Of a DNA stretch of 64,000 nt, positions 50,193 to 59,834 are shown one piece after another. The notes below the pieces were generated by a model. That model made no database searches, was not told the origin of the DNA, and worked only from the letters and a program-made list of their open reading frames with translations. How positions within the stretch are numbered: position 1 is the stretch's first letter; each line of letters opens with the position of its first letter. The position numbers and the translations under genes were made by a program. This DNA comes from Desulfoferula sp040751985 (lineage in GTDB: Bacteria > Desulfobacterota > Desulfarculia > Desulfarculales > Desulfarculaceae): contig JBFMFU010000096.1 of assembly GCA_040751985.1 (NCBI GenBank), positions 88,612 through 152,611 of the forward strand, written 5' to 3'.

Positions 50193-53036
50193 ATGATCAT
50201 CGCTGATCTGCACATCCACTCCCGCTACTCCCGGGCCACGGCCAAGAACCTGGCCCCGGAGCAGTTGTGGCTGGCGGCCCAGCTCAAGGGCCTGGACCTG
50301 GTGGGCACCGGCGACTGCACCCACCCGGCCTGGCTGGCCGAGCTGGACGAGAAGCTCAAGCCCAACAAGGGCGGGGCCTATGAGCTGAAGCCCTCCCTGA
50401 CCGCGTCCGTGGCCGAGCAGGTGCCAGGGCCCTGCCAGCGGCCGGTGCGCTTTTTGCTCTCGGGCGAGATAAGCACCATTTACAAACGCGACGGCTGCAC
50501 CCGCAAGGTGCACAGCCTGATCCTGCTGCCGGACTTCGCCGCCGCCTATCGCCTCAACCAGCGCTTGGGCAAGCTGGGCAACATCACCAGCGACGGCCGG
50601 CCCATCCTGGGCCTGGACACCCGCGACCTGTTGGAGCTGTGCCTGGAGGTGGAGCCCAGCGTCATCTTCATCCCGGCCCACGTCTGGACCCCCTGGTTCA
50701 GCCTGTTCGGTTCCAAGAGCGGCTTCGACGCGGTGGAGGAGTGCTTCGACGACCTCAGCGGGCACGTACACGCCCTGGAGACCGGCCTGAGCTCGGACCC
50801 GGCCATGAACTGGCGGCTGTCGGCCCTGGACCGCTTCCTGCTGGTAAGCAACTCCGACGCCCACAGCCCGGCCAAGCTGGCCCGGGAGGCCAACCTGTTC
50901 ACTTGCGCGCCGGACTACGCCTCCATCGCCCAGGCCCTGAGCGGGCCGGAGGCCAAGGGCCTGGCCGGCACCCTGGAGTTCTTCCCGGACGAGGGTAAGT
51001 ACCACCTGGACGGCCACCGCAAGTGCAGGATGCGCCTGACCCCGGCCGAGACCGCGGCTCACGGTGGCCTCTGCCCCCGCTGCGGCAAGCCCCTGACCGT
51101 GGGGGTGCTCAACCGGGTGGAGGAGCTGGCCGACCGGCCGGCCGGCTTCCGGCCGCCGGAGGCGCGCAGCTTCGAGTCCCTGGTGCCTCTGGAGGAGGTC
51201 CTGGCCGAGGTCATGCAGCAGGGGCCGGGCAGCAAGGGCGTGCAGGAGGCGCTGGCCGAGCTGCGCGGCCGCCTGGGCCCGGACCTGTTCGTCCTGCGCG
51301 AGGCGCCCCTAGCGGAGCTGGCCAAGGTGGGCGGCCCGCTCTTGGCCGAGGGCCTGCGCCGCATGCGCGCCGGCCAGGTGCGCCTGGAGGGCGGCTACGA
51401 CGGCGAGTTCGGGGTGGTGCGCCTGTTCGAGGCCGCCGAGCGCCGCCAGATCAAGGGCCAGGGGCTGTTCTGGGAGCTGAAGCATGAGCGCCGGGCACCC
51501 AAGAAGGCCGCGGCCAAGACGCGCAAGAAGAAAGAGGCGGCCGAGCCCCTGCTCACGCCCCTGGACCCGGCCACGGACGGGCTCAACGACGAGCAGCGGG
51601 CCGCGGTGGGCCACCGGGGCGCGCCGCTCTTGCTGCGGGCCGGTCCGGGCGCGGGCAAGACCAGGGTGCTGGTGCAGCGGGCGGTGGGGCTGCTGGCGGA
51701 GGGCGCGGACCCGGCGCGTATGCTCATGATCACCTTCACGCGCAAGGCCGCCGCCGAGCTGGCCCAGCGCCTGGCCGAGCAGAAGACGGCCGCGGCCGGG
51801 GTCAGGGTGGCCACCTTCCACTCCCTGGGCCGCGAGGTGCTCACCCAGGCCCTGGGCGAGCCACCGGTATTGCTGGAGCCGGTCCAGCGCGAGGCCATCA
51901 TCGCCCGCCTGGCCAGGGAGGCTGGCTGGCGGCCCGGCGATCTGGACCTGGCCCTGACCCGGCTCAAGCAGCGGGTGGAGGCCGAGCCCGCGCCGGAGCT
52001 GGCCCCCCTGTGGCGGAGCTATCAGAAGGCCCTGCAGAAGCAGGCGGCCTGGGACCTGGACGACCTGGTGCGGGGTGCGGTGCTGGCCCTGGCCCAGGAC
52101 CAAGTCCTGGCCGCAGACTGGGCCGGCCGCTTCGCCCACGTGTTGGTGGATGAGTACCAGGACAGCAACCCGGCCCAGGTGGCGCTCTTAAAGGCCCTGG
52201 TGGCCGGCGGGGCCTCGCTGGCGGCCATCGGCGACCCGGACCAGGCCATCTACGGCTTCCGGGGCGCGGATCGGTCCGGCTTCCTGAACTTTGCGCGCGA
52301 CTTCCCCGGCGCGCTGGAAATGGCCCTGGGCCGCAACTACCGCAACCGCGGACCGGTGCTGGCCGCGGCCCAGGGGCTCATGGCCGGCCAGCCGGACCCG
52401 GGCCGGCCGCAGCTGGCGGCCCAGCGGGCCGAGGGCCCCACGCCGGTGATGGTGGAGCTGGGCTCGCCCCAGGCCGAGGCGGCCTGGGTGGCGCGGCGCA
52501 TCGTGGAGCTGACCGGCGGCCTGGACTCGCGCCAGGTGGAGCAGGGCGAGCCGGGCGGCGAGCTGGGCCCGCGGGACATCGCCGTGCTCTACCGCCTGCA
52601 CGCCCAGGCCCCGCCCCTAGTAGAGGCCCTGGGCCGGCTGGGCGTGCCCTACCAGGTAGCGGCCAGTGAGCCCCTGGCCGAGACCGACCCCCTGGACTTC
52701 AAGGCCCAGCGGGTGAACCTTTTGTCGCTGCACGCGGCCAAGGGCCTGGAGTTCGAGGCGGTTTTCATTGTAGGCCTGGAGGAGGGGTTGTTGCCCTACC
52801 GGCCGCCCCAGGGGGCGCCGGCCGACCCGGAGGAGGAGCGGCGCCTGCTCTATGTAGGCATGACCCGGGCTCGCAGCCAGCTTTTCCTGAGCCGCTGCAG
52901 CCGGCGCACCCTGTTCGGCAAGTACCGCCGGCCGGGGCCATCGCCCTTCCTGGCCGAGATCACCACCCAGTGGCTGGAAAAAGAAGCGGCCCCGTTGCCC
53001 AAGCCGCGGAGCCACCAGATGGATCTGTTCGGTTGA
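50193..53036 (+). CDS. Endonuclease Q fused to a UvrD-like helicase
   Basis: A 947-residue fusion. Residues 1 to about 430 match endonuclease Q, a PHP-type nuclease that nicks DNA 5' of deaminated bases: DLHIHSRYSRAT, GLDLVGTGDCTHP, EISTIYKRDG, IPAHVWTPWFSLFGSKSGFD, SNSDAHSPAKLAREAN, and the zinc knuckle HRKC..CPRCGKPLTVGVLNRVEELADRP. A lysine-rich linker (about 436-465) leads to an SF1A helicase with Walker A GPGAGKT (near 485), DEYQD (near 652), NYRNRG, and LHAAKGLEFEAVFIVGLEEG. Only about 25 residues separate the 1B/2A elements where a 2B domain should be. The C-terminus is QMDLF, a beta-clamp motif. The expected role is a deaminated-base excision pathway. Confidence 0.85.
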   Translation: MIIADLHIHSRYSRATAKNLAPEQLWLAAQLKGLDLVGTGDCTHPAWLAELDEKLKPNKGGAYELKPSLTASVAEQVPGPCQRPVRFLLSGEISTIYKRDGCTRKVHSLILLPDFAAAYRLNQRLGKLGNITSDGRPILGLDTRDLLELCLEVEPSVIFIPAHVWTPWFSLFGSKSGFDAVEECFDDLSGHVHALETGLSSDPAMNWRLSALDRFLLVSNSDAHSPAKLAREANLFTCAPDYASIAQALSGPEAKGLAGTLEFFPDEGKYHLDGHRKCRMRLTPAETAAHGGLCPRCGKPLTVGVLNRVEELADRPAGFRPPEARSFESLVPLEEVLAEVMQQGPGSKGVQEALAELRGRLGPDLFVLREAPLAELAKVGGPLLAEGLRRMRAGQVRLEGGYDGEFGVVRLFEAAERRQIKGQGLFWELKHERRAPKKAAAKTRKKKEAAEPLLTPLDPATDGLNDEQRAAVGHRGAPLLLRAGPGAGKTRVLVQRAVGLLAEGADPARMLMITFTRKAAAELAQRLAEQKTAAAGVRVATFHSLGREVLTQALGEPPVLLEPVQREAIIARLAREAGWRPGDLDLALTRLKQRVEAEPAPELAPLWRSYQKALQKQAAWDLDDLVRGAVLALAQDQVLAADWAGRFAHVLVDEYQDSNPAQVALLKALVAGGASLAAIGDPDQAIYGFRGADRSGFLNFARDFPGALEMALGRNYRNRGPVLAAAQGLMAGQPDPGRPQLAAQRAEGPTPVMVELGSPQAEAAWVARRIVELTGGLDSRQVEQGEPGGELGPRDIAVLYRLHAQAPPLVEALGRLGVPYQVAASEPLAETDPLDFKAQRVNLLSLHAAKGLEFEAVFIVGLEEGLLPYRPPQGAPADPEEERRLLYVGMTRARSQLFLSRCSRRTLFGKYRRPGPSPFLAEITTQWLEKEAAPLPKPRSHQMDLFG

Positions 53037-53054
53037 GGGCCGGCCGCCGGGGGC

Positions 53055-55157
53055 CTAGTCGCTCCCGGTCTGGGCCTCGCCGCTGTAGCGCTTGCGGGCC
53101 CGCTGCACTGCGTCGGACAGCTCGCTCATCTTTACCGGCTTTTCCAGAAAATCAGAGGCGCCGGTGCGCATGGCCGCCACCACCGCGGCCTTGTCGCCGT
53201 GACCCGAGACCACGATTACCTCGGTCTCGGGGTGGCGGGTCTTTACCGCCTGCAGCACGTCCAGGCCGCTGAGTCCGGGCATCTTCAGATCGGTGAGCAC
53301 CACCGGGGTGGGGTTCTCCTGGAAGGCGGCCACGGCCTGGGCCGGGTCGCTGTAGCCCTCCACCTGCAGCCCCTGGCGCTCCAGGTAGGCGGTGAGCGCC
53401 CCCAGCACCCCCGCGTCGTCGTCCACCACCAGCAGCCGGCGGTGGTCCAGACCCAGCACGCTGATAACCGCCGTGACCATGTCCGAGTCGAAGAGCTTGC
53501 CCGCACCGTCCTTAATGGTGCGGAAGGCCTCCTGCATGGTCAGGGTGGGGCGGTAGGGGCGGTGGCTGGTCATGGCCTCCACTACGTCGCAGACCGCCAA
53601 CAGCATGGCCCAGGGGTGTATCTGGTCCGCCTTGAGGCCTCGGGGGTAGCCCGAGCCGTCCAGGCGCTCGTGGTGCTGCCAGACCACATCGGCCACCGGC
53701 CAGGGGAAGGAGATGTTTTTGAGAATCTGATAGGCCGTGGAGGGGTGCTCGCGTATGATGCCCATCTCGTGCACGCTGAGCTTGCCGGGCTTGTTGAGGA
53801 TGTCCAGGGGAATGGAGCCCTTGCCGATGTCGTGCAGCAGGGCGCAGACTCGGAGCCCCTGCAGATCGTCCTCGGTCATCTTCAGGGTCCGGCCCACCTT
53901 GCCCACCAGCTCGGCCACGCCTTGGGTGTGGCCGGAGGTATAGGGGTCGCGGCTCTCCACCATGCTGGTCAGGGCCAGGGTGGTGGCCTGGAAGCTCTCC
54001 ACCAGGGCCTTGGTCAGCCGCAGCGTCTCCTGCTCCTGGGAGCGCTTTTCGCTGATGTCTCGGATGATGTGTACCGTGGCGGTCACCTGGCCCTGGGAGT
54101 TCTTGATGGGCGAGATGGACACGGACGCGGTGCGTCCCAGCTTGGCCAGCTCGGTCTCCACCTCGGCCGGCTTTCCGGTCTGGTAGACCTGATCGTGAGG
54201 GCAGCCCGGGCAGGGCTGGTTGAGCCCGTGCAGCAGCCGGTAGCAGTACTGCCCCAGTATTTTCTTGATGGGTTGGCCCACAGTCTTGGCCACCGTAAGG
54301 TTGCAGCGCCGCACGCGCATGTCCGGGGCCAGGACCAGCATCATCTCGTCGATGGCGTCGAAGCTCTGGCGCCACTCCTCGGCTGCCTTGCGCACGCCCG
54401 CCTGGGCCCGGCGCAAGTCAGTGAGGTCGGCGAAGACCGCAATGGCTCCTTGGTAGCGGCCCTTGTGATCCAGCACCGGCGCCCCGGAGATCTGCACCAC
54501 CAGCTCCTGGCCCCTCTTGGACAGCAGGCGCAGCTCATAAGTGGAGGACTTGCCCTGGCGCCGCGCTTTAAGTTCGGCCTTCAGCTTCTCCCTGTCCTCG
54601 GCCACCACCAGCTCCCGAACCTGACGGCCCAACAAGGCCTCGGCCGGATAGCCCACCAGGCGGCAGAAGGCCGGATTGACGAAGGTGACGACTTCGTTCT
54701 TGTCTATCGTGAGCACGCCTTCGTTCATGCTCTCCACCAGAGTGCGGTAGCGCGCCTGGCTGTCGGCCAGCATGCCCTGGCGGGCCTGGCCCAGGTTGAG
54801 GGCGCTGGACACGGCCGCGCCCAGGCGCGGCAGCTGCTCCCGGCCCAGGTAGTCCAGGGCCCCTTCGCGCAGACACTCGGCCGCCTCTTCCTGGCTGGGC
54901 TCGGCGGTGAGCACGATCAGGGGCAGGAACAGGCCTTGGTTGCGCAGGGCGCGCAACACGTCCTGGGCCCCGAAGGCGTGGTCCTTCTGCTCGCTGATGA
55001 TCAGCTCGACGGGCTTTTGCAGGCGTTTGAAAAGCTGGGCTTCGTCGGCGGCGGTCTGGACCTGGGGTTCGTAGTCAGCCTTGCGCAGTTGGCTGCGAAC
55101 CTGTCGGCTCAAGGCAGGTGTCAGACCGATAAACAGCACGCGCAGAGGTGTGGCCAT
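53055..55157 (-). CDS. REC-PAS-PAS-HD-GYP-REC signalling protein
   Basis: A 700-residue protein with five domains. The N-terminal receiver (1-125) lacks the phospho-acceptor (VELIISEQKDHAF). PAS 1 spans about 133-255 (YRTLVESMNEGVLTIDKNEVVTFVNPAFCRLVGY) and PAS 2 about 262-385, with a Cys pair CPGCPHDQ. The HD-GYP phosphodiesterase domain (about 395-560) has LLHDIGKG and HHERLDGSGYPRG, so it should hydrolyse cyclic di-GMP. The last domain is an intact receiver (RRLLVVDDDAGVLGAL and PVVLTDLKMPG). A promoter is visible upstream, so it is transcribed separately from zraR. Confidence 0.88.
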   Translation of the reverse strand: MATPLRVLFIGLTPALSRQVRSQLRKADYEPQVQTAADEAQLFKRLQKPVELIISEQKDHAFGAQDVLRALRNQGLFLPLIVLTAEPSQEEAAECLREGALDYLGREQLPRLGAAVSSALNLGQARQGMLADSQARYRTLVESMNEGVLTIDKNEVVTFVNPAFCRLVGYPAEALLGRQVRELVVAEDREKLKAELKARRQGKSSTYELRLLSKRGQELVVQISGAPVLDHKGRYQGAIAVFADLTDLRRAQAGVRKAAEEWRQSFDAIDEMMLVLAPDMRVRRCNLTVAKTVGQPIKKILGQYCYRLLHGLNQPCPGCPHDQVYQTGKPAEVETELAKLGRTASVSISPIKNSQGQVTATVHIIRDISEKRSQEQETLRLTKALVESFQATTLALTSMVESRDPYTSGHTQGVAELVGKVGRTLKMTEDDLQGLRVCALLHDIGKGSIPLDILNKPGKLSVHEMGIIREHPSTAYQILKNISFPWPVADVVWQHHERLDGSGYPRGLKADQIHPWAMLLAVCDVVEAMTSHRPYRPTLTMQEAFRTIKDGAGKLFDSDMVTAVISVLGLDHRRLLVVDDDAGVLGALTAYLERQGLQVEGYSDPAQAVAAFQENPTPVVLTDLKMPGLSGLDVLQAVKTRHPETEVIVVSGHGDKAAVVAAMRTGASDFLEKPVKMSELSDAVQRARKRYSGEAQTGSD

Positions 55158-55240
55158 AGTAGTCTCCCGGATGACTAGCAGCCATCACACTCCTCAGGTC
55201 GCCGTGCTGAAAGCGGACCCCAACAGCGCGGTTATATACC

Positions 55241-55270
55241 AGTATACACAAATTTTCGCGATGATAGCAA
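55241..55270 (-). promoter_or_regulatory. Promoter of the HD-GYP gene
   Basis: On the minus strand TTGCTA, an 18-base spacer and TATACT, preceded by TGTG (extended -10). The leader would be about 75 bases. Confidence 0.55.
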
Positions 55271-55333
55271 ATCCTACTACTCGATGTGATTTTAGCCTTT
55301 ATTACAAGGTGCCGGCCGAGGGGCGCGGCCGGC

Positions 55334-56692
<1,359 letters not shown>

Positions 56693-56694
56693 GA

Positions 56695-58191
56695 CTAAGC
56701 CTCACTGACGGGCAGGCTGAGGGTGAACACCGCGCCGCCGGCCGGCCCGTTGGCCGCGCTCAGCTCGCCGCCCAGGCCGTGGGCCAGGCGGCGGGCGATG
56801 GCCAGGCCCAGGCCGGTGCCGCGATCCTTGGTGCTGAAGAAGGGGTCGAAGAGCTGATCCGGGTCGCCGGGGGGCAGGCCGGGCCCCTGGTCGGCCACCT
56901 CCAGCCGCAGCCATCCCTCCTGGCTGGAGGTGCGCAGCAGGATGCGGCCCTGGCCGTTGTTGGCCTCCAAGGCGTTGAGCAGGAGATTCATCACGATCTG
57001 GCGCACCTGGTCCGGGTCGGCCAGCACCAGGGGCAGGCCGGGGGGCAGCTCGGCCTTCAGCTCCACGCCCTGGGCGCGGGGCTCGTCGGCCAGCAGGGCC
57101 AGGGTGGCCTTGAGGCTCTCGCCCAGGTCCATGGTCACCAGGCGGGGTTCGCGGTTGCGGGTATAGTCCAGTAGGCCCGAGACCACCCGCTCCAGGCGGT
57201 CCACCTCGCTGACCGCGGTGCGGGCGCACTCCTCCTGGCGGGAACCGGGCGCGGCGCCCTTGCCCAGGTACTGCACTAAGCCGCGCAGGGCCGACAGTGG
57301 GTTGCGCACCTCGTGGGCCACCGAGCCGGCCAGGCGGCCCACTGCGGCCAGGTGGCGGCTCTGGTCCACCTCTTGGCGCAGGCGCAGCAGCTCGCTCTGG
57401 CGCCGGCGGGCGTAGAAGAACATGGCGCCGGCCATCAGGGCCGCGGCCAAAAACACCAAGAAGGCCAGCAGCAGGGAGGTGCCGATGACCCGGGCCTGGG
57501 CCTTGCGGAAGGAGGCGGTGGAGAGGCGCACCAACACGTAACCCGGCGGCGCGTCCTTGTCCAGCCAGCCCATCATCTCCATGTGGTGCCGCTCCATATC
57601 CCGGCCCATACCGCGGCCCATGCCCGAGCCCGATCGACTGCCGGGCGGAGGCGGCAGCGGTTCGCCCGGCTGGGGCGGGCGGGCCCAAGAGGGCAGGGGG
57701 CGGGGGCCGCGGCGGATCACGGCCAGGGGCTCAAAGGGCCGCCCCACCACTACTTCTTTTTTCAGGTGCACGGTCACCGGCAGGCGGTGCTGCACCTGGG
57801 CCATGACCTCCGGGGGCAGCCCTTCCAGGGCCGCCTTTTCCACGGTGGCCACGTTGGGTTCGGACACTCCGGCGGCCAGCACCTCGCCTCGGGGGGCCAT
57901 AACGACTAGGGAGCGCAGGTTGGGCTGGCGCAGGGTCTCCTCCACCAGGCTCTGCATGCGCAGCAGGCCCCATATCTGGTGGCGCAGGCCGGCGCGGGTG
58001 ACGCCCTCCAGGGTGCGCACCACTAGCTCGCCCTGGGTGGTGAGGGCGCCCAGCATCAATTGGCGGGTGCTCTGCACGTTGCGCACGGTGGTGACCGCCA
58101 GCACCCCCAGGATCAGCAGCAACACCCCCACCAGCAATACCACGCTGGTCAGAGCGGTGCGGGGCTCGGAGGTTTTGCGGTTTTTAGTCAT
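56695..58191 (-). CDS. zraS: ZraS-type membrane histidine kinase
   Basis: A 498-residue kinase. Two helices (about 17-37 and 245-268) enclose a periplasmic domain. That domain holds an insertion rich in Gly, Met and His (GMGRGMGRDMERHHMEMMG), a likely metal-binding segment. The cytoplasmic part has H-box GSVAHEVRNPLSALRG, N-box MNLLLNALEANNGQG and G-boxes DQGPGLP and GTGLGLAIARRL. ATG at 58191 is chosen over a TTG at 58212. It senses envelope metal or stress and phosphorylates ZraR. Confidence 0.86.
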   Translation of the reverse strand: MTKNRKTSEPRTALTSVVLLVGVLLLILGVLAVTTVRNVQSTRQLMLGALTTQGELVVRTLEGVTRAGLRHQIWGLLRMQSLVEETLRQPNLRSLVVMAPRGEVLAAGVSEPNVATVEKAALEGLPPEVMAQVQHRLPVTVHLKKEVVVGRPFEPLAVIRRGPRPLPSWARPPQPGEPLPPPPGSRSGSGMGRGMGRDMERHHMEMMGWLDKDAPPGYVLVRLSTASFRKAQARVIGTSLLLAFLVFLAAALMAGAMFFYARRRQSELLRLRQEVDQSRHLAAVGRLAGSVAHEVRNPLSALRGLVQYLGKGAAPGSRQEECARTAVSEVDRLERVVSGLLDYTRNREPRLVTMDLGESLKATLALLADEPRAQGVELKAELPPGLPLVLADPDQVRQIVMNLLLNALEANNGQGRILLRTSSQEGWLRLEVADQGPGLPPGDPDQLFDPFFSTKDRGTGLGLAIARRLAHGLGGELSAANGPAGGAVFTLSLPVSEA

Positions 58192-58203
58192 GCGCTCACA
58201 GTT

Positions 58204-58247
58204 AAAAAACAATCAGGGCCCGGGAGGCTAGGCCCAGACCCTGATTG
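58204..58247 (-). terminator. Terminator/attenuator between zraP and zraS
   Basis: CAATCAGGG pairs with CCCTGATTG (58210-58218 with 58239-58247) and is followed on the minus strand by six T residues. It would let abundant zraP be made relative to zraSR. Confidence 0.75.
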
Positions 58248-58264
58248 TAACCGAGGGTGGACGG

Positions 58265-58744
58265 TTAGCGCCAGCAGGCGCCAGGGCCGTAGCCGCCGTA
58301 GCCGCCGCCAGGGCCACCGGGGCCGGAGCCCATGTGGTAGCCTGGGCCGTAGCCGCCGCGGCCGCCGAAGCCCATGCCGTAGCCGCGCCCGAAGCCGCGG
58401 CCGTAGCCGGCCAGACCGGCGTCAGCGGCCTTCTTGGCCAGCTGGGCGCGCAGGTCGATCAGCTCGTTGGTCAGGGCCTGGATCTTGGCCTGATCCGGGT
58501 TGGGCTGGGCCCACAGGGTCTTCAGCTCGATGCCCTTGGTGGCCAGCTGCTGACGCAGGGGCATGGTCTCCTTCAGGAAGGCCGCCCGCTTCTCCACCAG
58601 CTTGGCGTAATCTTCCTTGCTCAGCTGCTGGTAGCCGGGACCGTAGCCCCAGCCCGGGCCGCCGCCCCAGGGACGGGCGTAGGCGCCGCCGGCAAACACG
58701 CCCAGCAGGGCCAGGCTCGCCAAAATCACCAAAACCTTTTTCAT
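58265..58744 (-). CDS. zraP: ZraP/Spy/CpxP-type periplasmic metal-responsive chaperone
   Basis: A 159-residue exported protein. The signal peptide is MKKVLVILASLALLGVFAGGAYA. The helical core (LSKEDYAKLVEKRAAFLKETMPLRQQLATKGIELKTLWAQP..QAKIQALTNELIDLRAQLAKKA) is that of periplasmic heavy-metal sensor proteins. The C-terminal 45 residues are Gly- and Tyr-rich with a His-Met pair and a single terminal Cys (GPGACWR), suited to metal binding. ATG at 58744 has GGAGAG. It is the first gene of a zraP-zraS-zraR set and is controlled by a sigma-54 promoter. Confidence 0.87.
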   Translation of the reverse strand: MKKVLVILASLALLGVFAGGAYARPWGGGPGWGYGPGYQQLSKEDYAKLVEKRAAFLKETMPLRQQLATKGIELKTLWAQPNPDQAKIQALTNELIDLRAQLAKKAADAGLAGYGRGFGRGYGMGFGGRGGYGPGYHMGSGPGGPGGGYGGYGPGACWR

Positions 58745-58828
58745 GGTCGCTCTCCTAAGTAATCCGTGGTCTGGGTTGCTTCTGGTCTCTCTTTTTCGGA
58801 AAGGTGCGTCTCCGAACGCCCCCCTAGA

Positions 58829-58846
58829 GAGCAGGGAGCGTGCCAA
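58829..58846 (-). promoter_or_regulatory. Sigma-54 promoter of zraP
   Basis: The minus strand reads TTGGCAC-GCTCC-CTGCTC, with GG and GC ten bases apart. Start of transcription is expected near 58820, giving a leader of about 75 bases. Two GRCAACT direct repeats further upstream (58875-58900) could be activator sites. Confidence 0.75.
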
Positions 58847-59137
58847 GCCTGAAGCGGAGTGGGGCTAAATCATAAAAAAGTTGTCAAAACAATTAGTTGC
58901 CACTTGAAAAATTACCAGGCTGTTCGCCAAGTCGGCCTGCGGGCAGTGAAAAAAATAGGCAACTCCCCTGGGTGCTGAGAAAAATTTATGCATTGGGGCC
59001 AAGGGCAGATCTTTCCGGGGCCTTAGGCGGGCTGGACAAAAGATGGTTTTGCAGGGCTACCATGACAACTTGCATAAATCACAATAAAAAACTCTTTGGT
59101 CTCGGCTTGGACCCGCGGAGCGGGTGCCGGAGAATTG
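58847..59137. other. Intergenic region between zraP and the XRE gene
   Basis: No supported gene. An 85-codon plus-strand frame (58897-59154) starts inside the zraP upstream region and lacks a ribosome site. The stretch is fairly AT-rich and probably holds the activator sites for zraP and the upstream part of the XRE promoter. Confidence 0.5.
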
Positions 59138-59139
59138 TC

Positions 59140-59176
59140 TTGACAGGCCTATAAATATTGACCTATAGCAAATATT
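59140..59176 (+). promoter_or_regulatory. XRE promoter with tandem operator-like repeats
   Basis: TTGACA (59140-59145) is followed 18 bases later by TATAGC. Two near-direct repeats, CCTATAAATATT (59148-59159) and CCTATAGCAAATATT (59162-59176), overlap the spacer and the -10 region, a position expected of an autorepressor site. Confidence 0.6.
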
Positions 59177-59223
59177 AACCAAGCACTGCCTAGCCCGTCC
59201 TACCCAGTGAGAGGGCCCAAAGC

Positions 59224-59766
59224 GTGAACCTGGGAACCCTGCTGCGTCGCCTTCGCAAAGAAAAAAAGCTCACCCTCAAGGCGGTGGCCGAGAAGGCCGG
59301 CGTGTCCGAAGGCTTCCTGAGCCAGGTGGAGAACAGCGTCAAGTCGCCCTCCCTGACCAGCCTGATGAACATCAGCGCGGCCCTGGAGCTGGACGCCGGC
59401 GAGCTGCTCAACCAGTTGAAGAACTCCGAGGGCGTGTTTCTGATCCAGAAGAGTGAGTGGGAGGAGGTGGACCTGCCCCACACCGGCTTTGCCACCCGCC
59501 GTTTCTGTCCGCCCGACGAGCGCACCACCATAGACAGCGCCCTGTTGTTCATCGAGCCGGGCAAGGCCATCCCGGTGCGCAAGGGCGTCAAGAACGTGCA
59601 AGAGGTGCTGTGCCTGCTGCAGGGCTCCCTGGAGCTGGTGCACGGCGACAAGGTTATAAGGATGGTCCCGGGCGACGCCGCCCACGTCTGGTCCGACCCC
59701 GAGCGCCAGTTGGTCACCAACCCCGGCCAGGAACTGGCGGTGGTGCTCTGGGTGGGCACCATGTGA
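59224..59766 (+). CDS. XRE-family regulator with C-terminal cupin domain
   Basis: A 180-residue protein. Residues 4-60 form a helix-turn-helix (LGTLLRRLRKEKKLTLKAVAEKAGVSEGFLSQVENSVKSPSLTSLMNISAAL). Residues about 100-180 form a cupin that may bind a small ligand (QEVLCLLQGSLELVHGDKVIRMVPGDAAHVWSDPERQLV). It starts at GTG 59224. Such HTH-cupin regulators usually control the neighbouring catabolic genes, here the thiolase-fold, DUF35 and acyl-CoA dehydrogenase genes. The tandem repeats in its promoter suggest autoregulation. Confidence 0.88.
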   Translation: MNLGTLLRRLRKEKKLTLKAVAEKAGVSEGFLSQVENSVKSPSLTSLMNISAALELDAGELLNQLKNSEGVFLIQKSEWEEVDLPHTGFATRRFCPPDERTTIDSALLFIEPGKAIPVRKGVKNVQEVLCLLQGSLELVHGDKVIRMVPGDAAHVWSDPERQLVTNPGQELAVVLWVGTM

Positions 59767-59834
59767 GCGGAGCCCCAGGCCGGCCGCGCGCGGAGGCGGC
59801 TCCGGTCTAACTCAAGCGTTGGAGGGAAGAGCCT

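Noticed and set aside
58897..59154. 85-codon plus-strand frame between zraP and the XRE gene
   Set aside because: No ribosome site. It runs through the XRE promoter and has no protein-like pattern.
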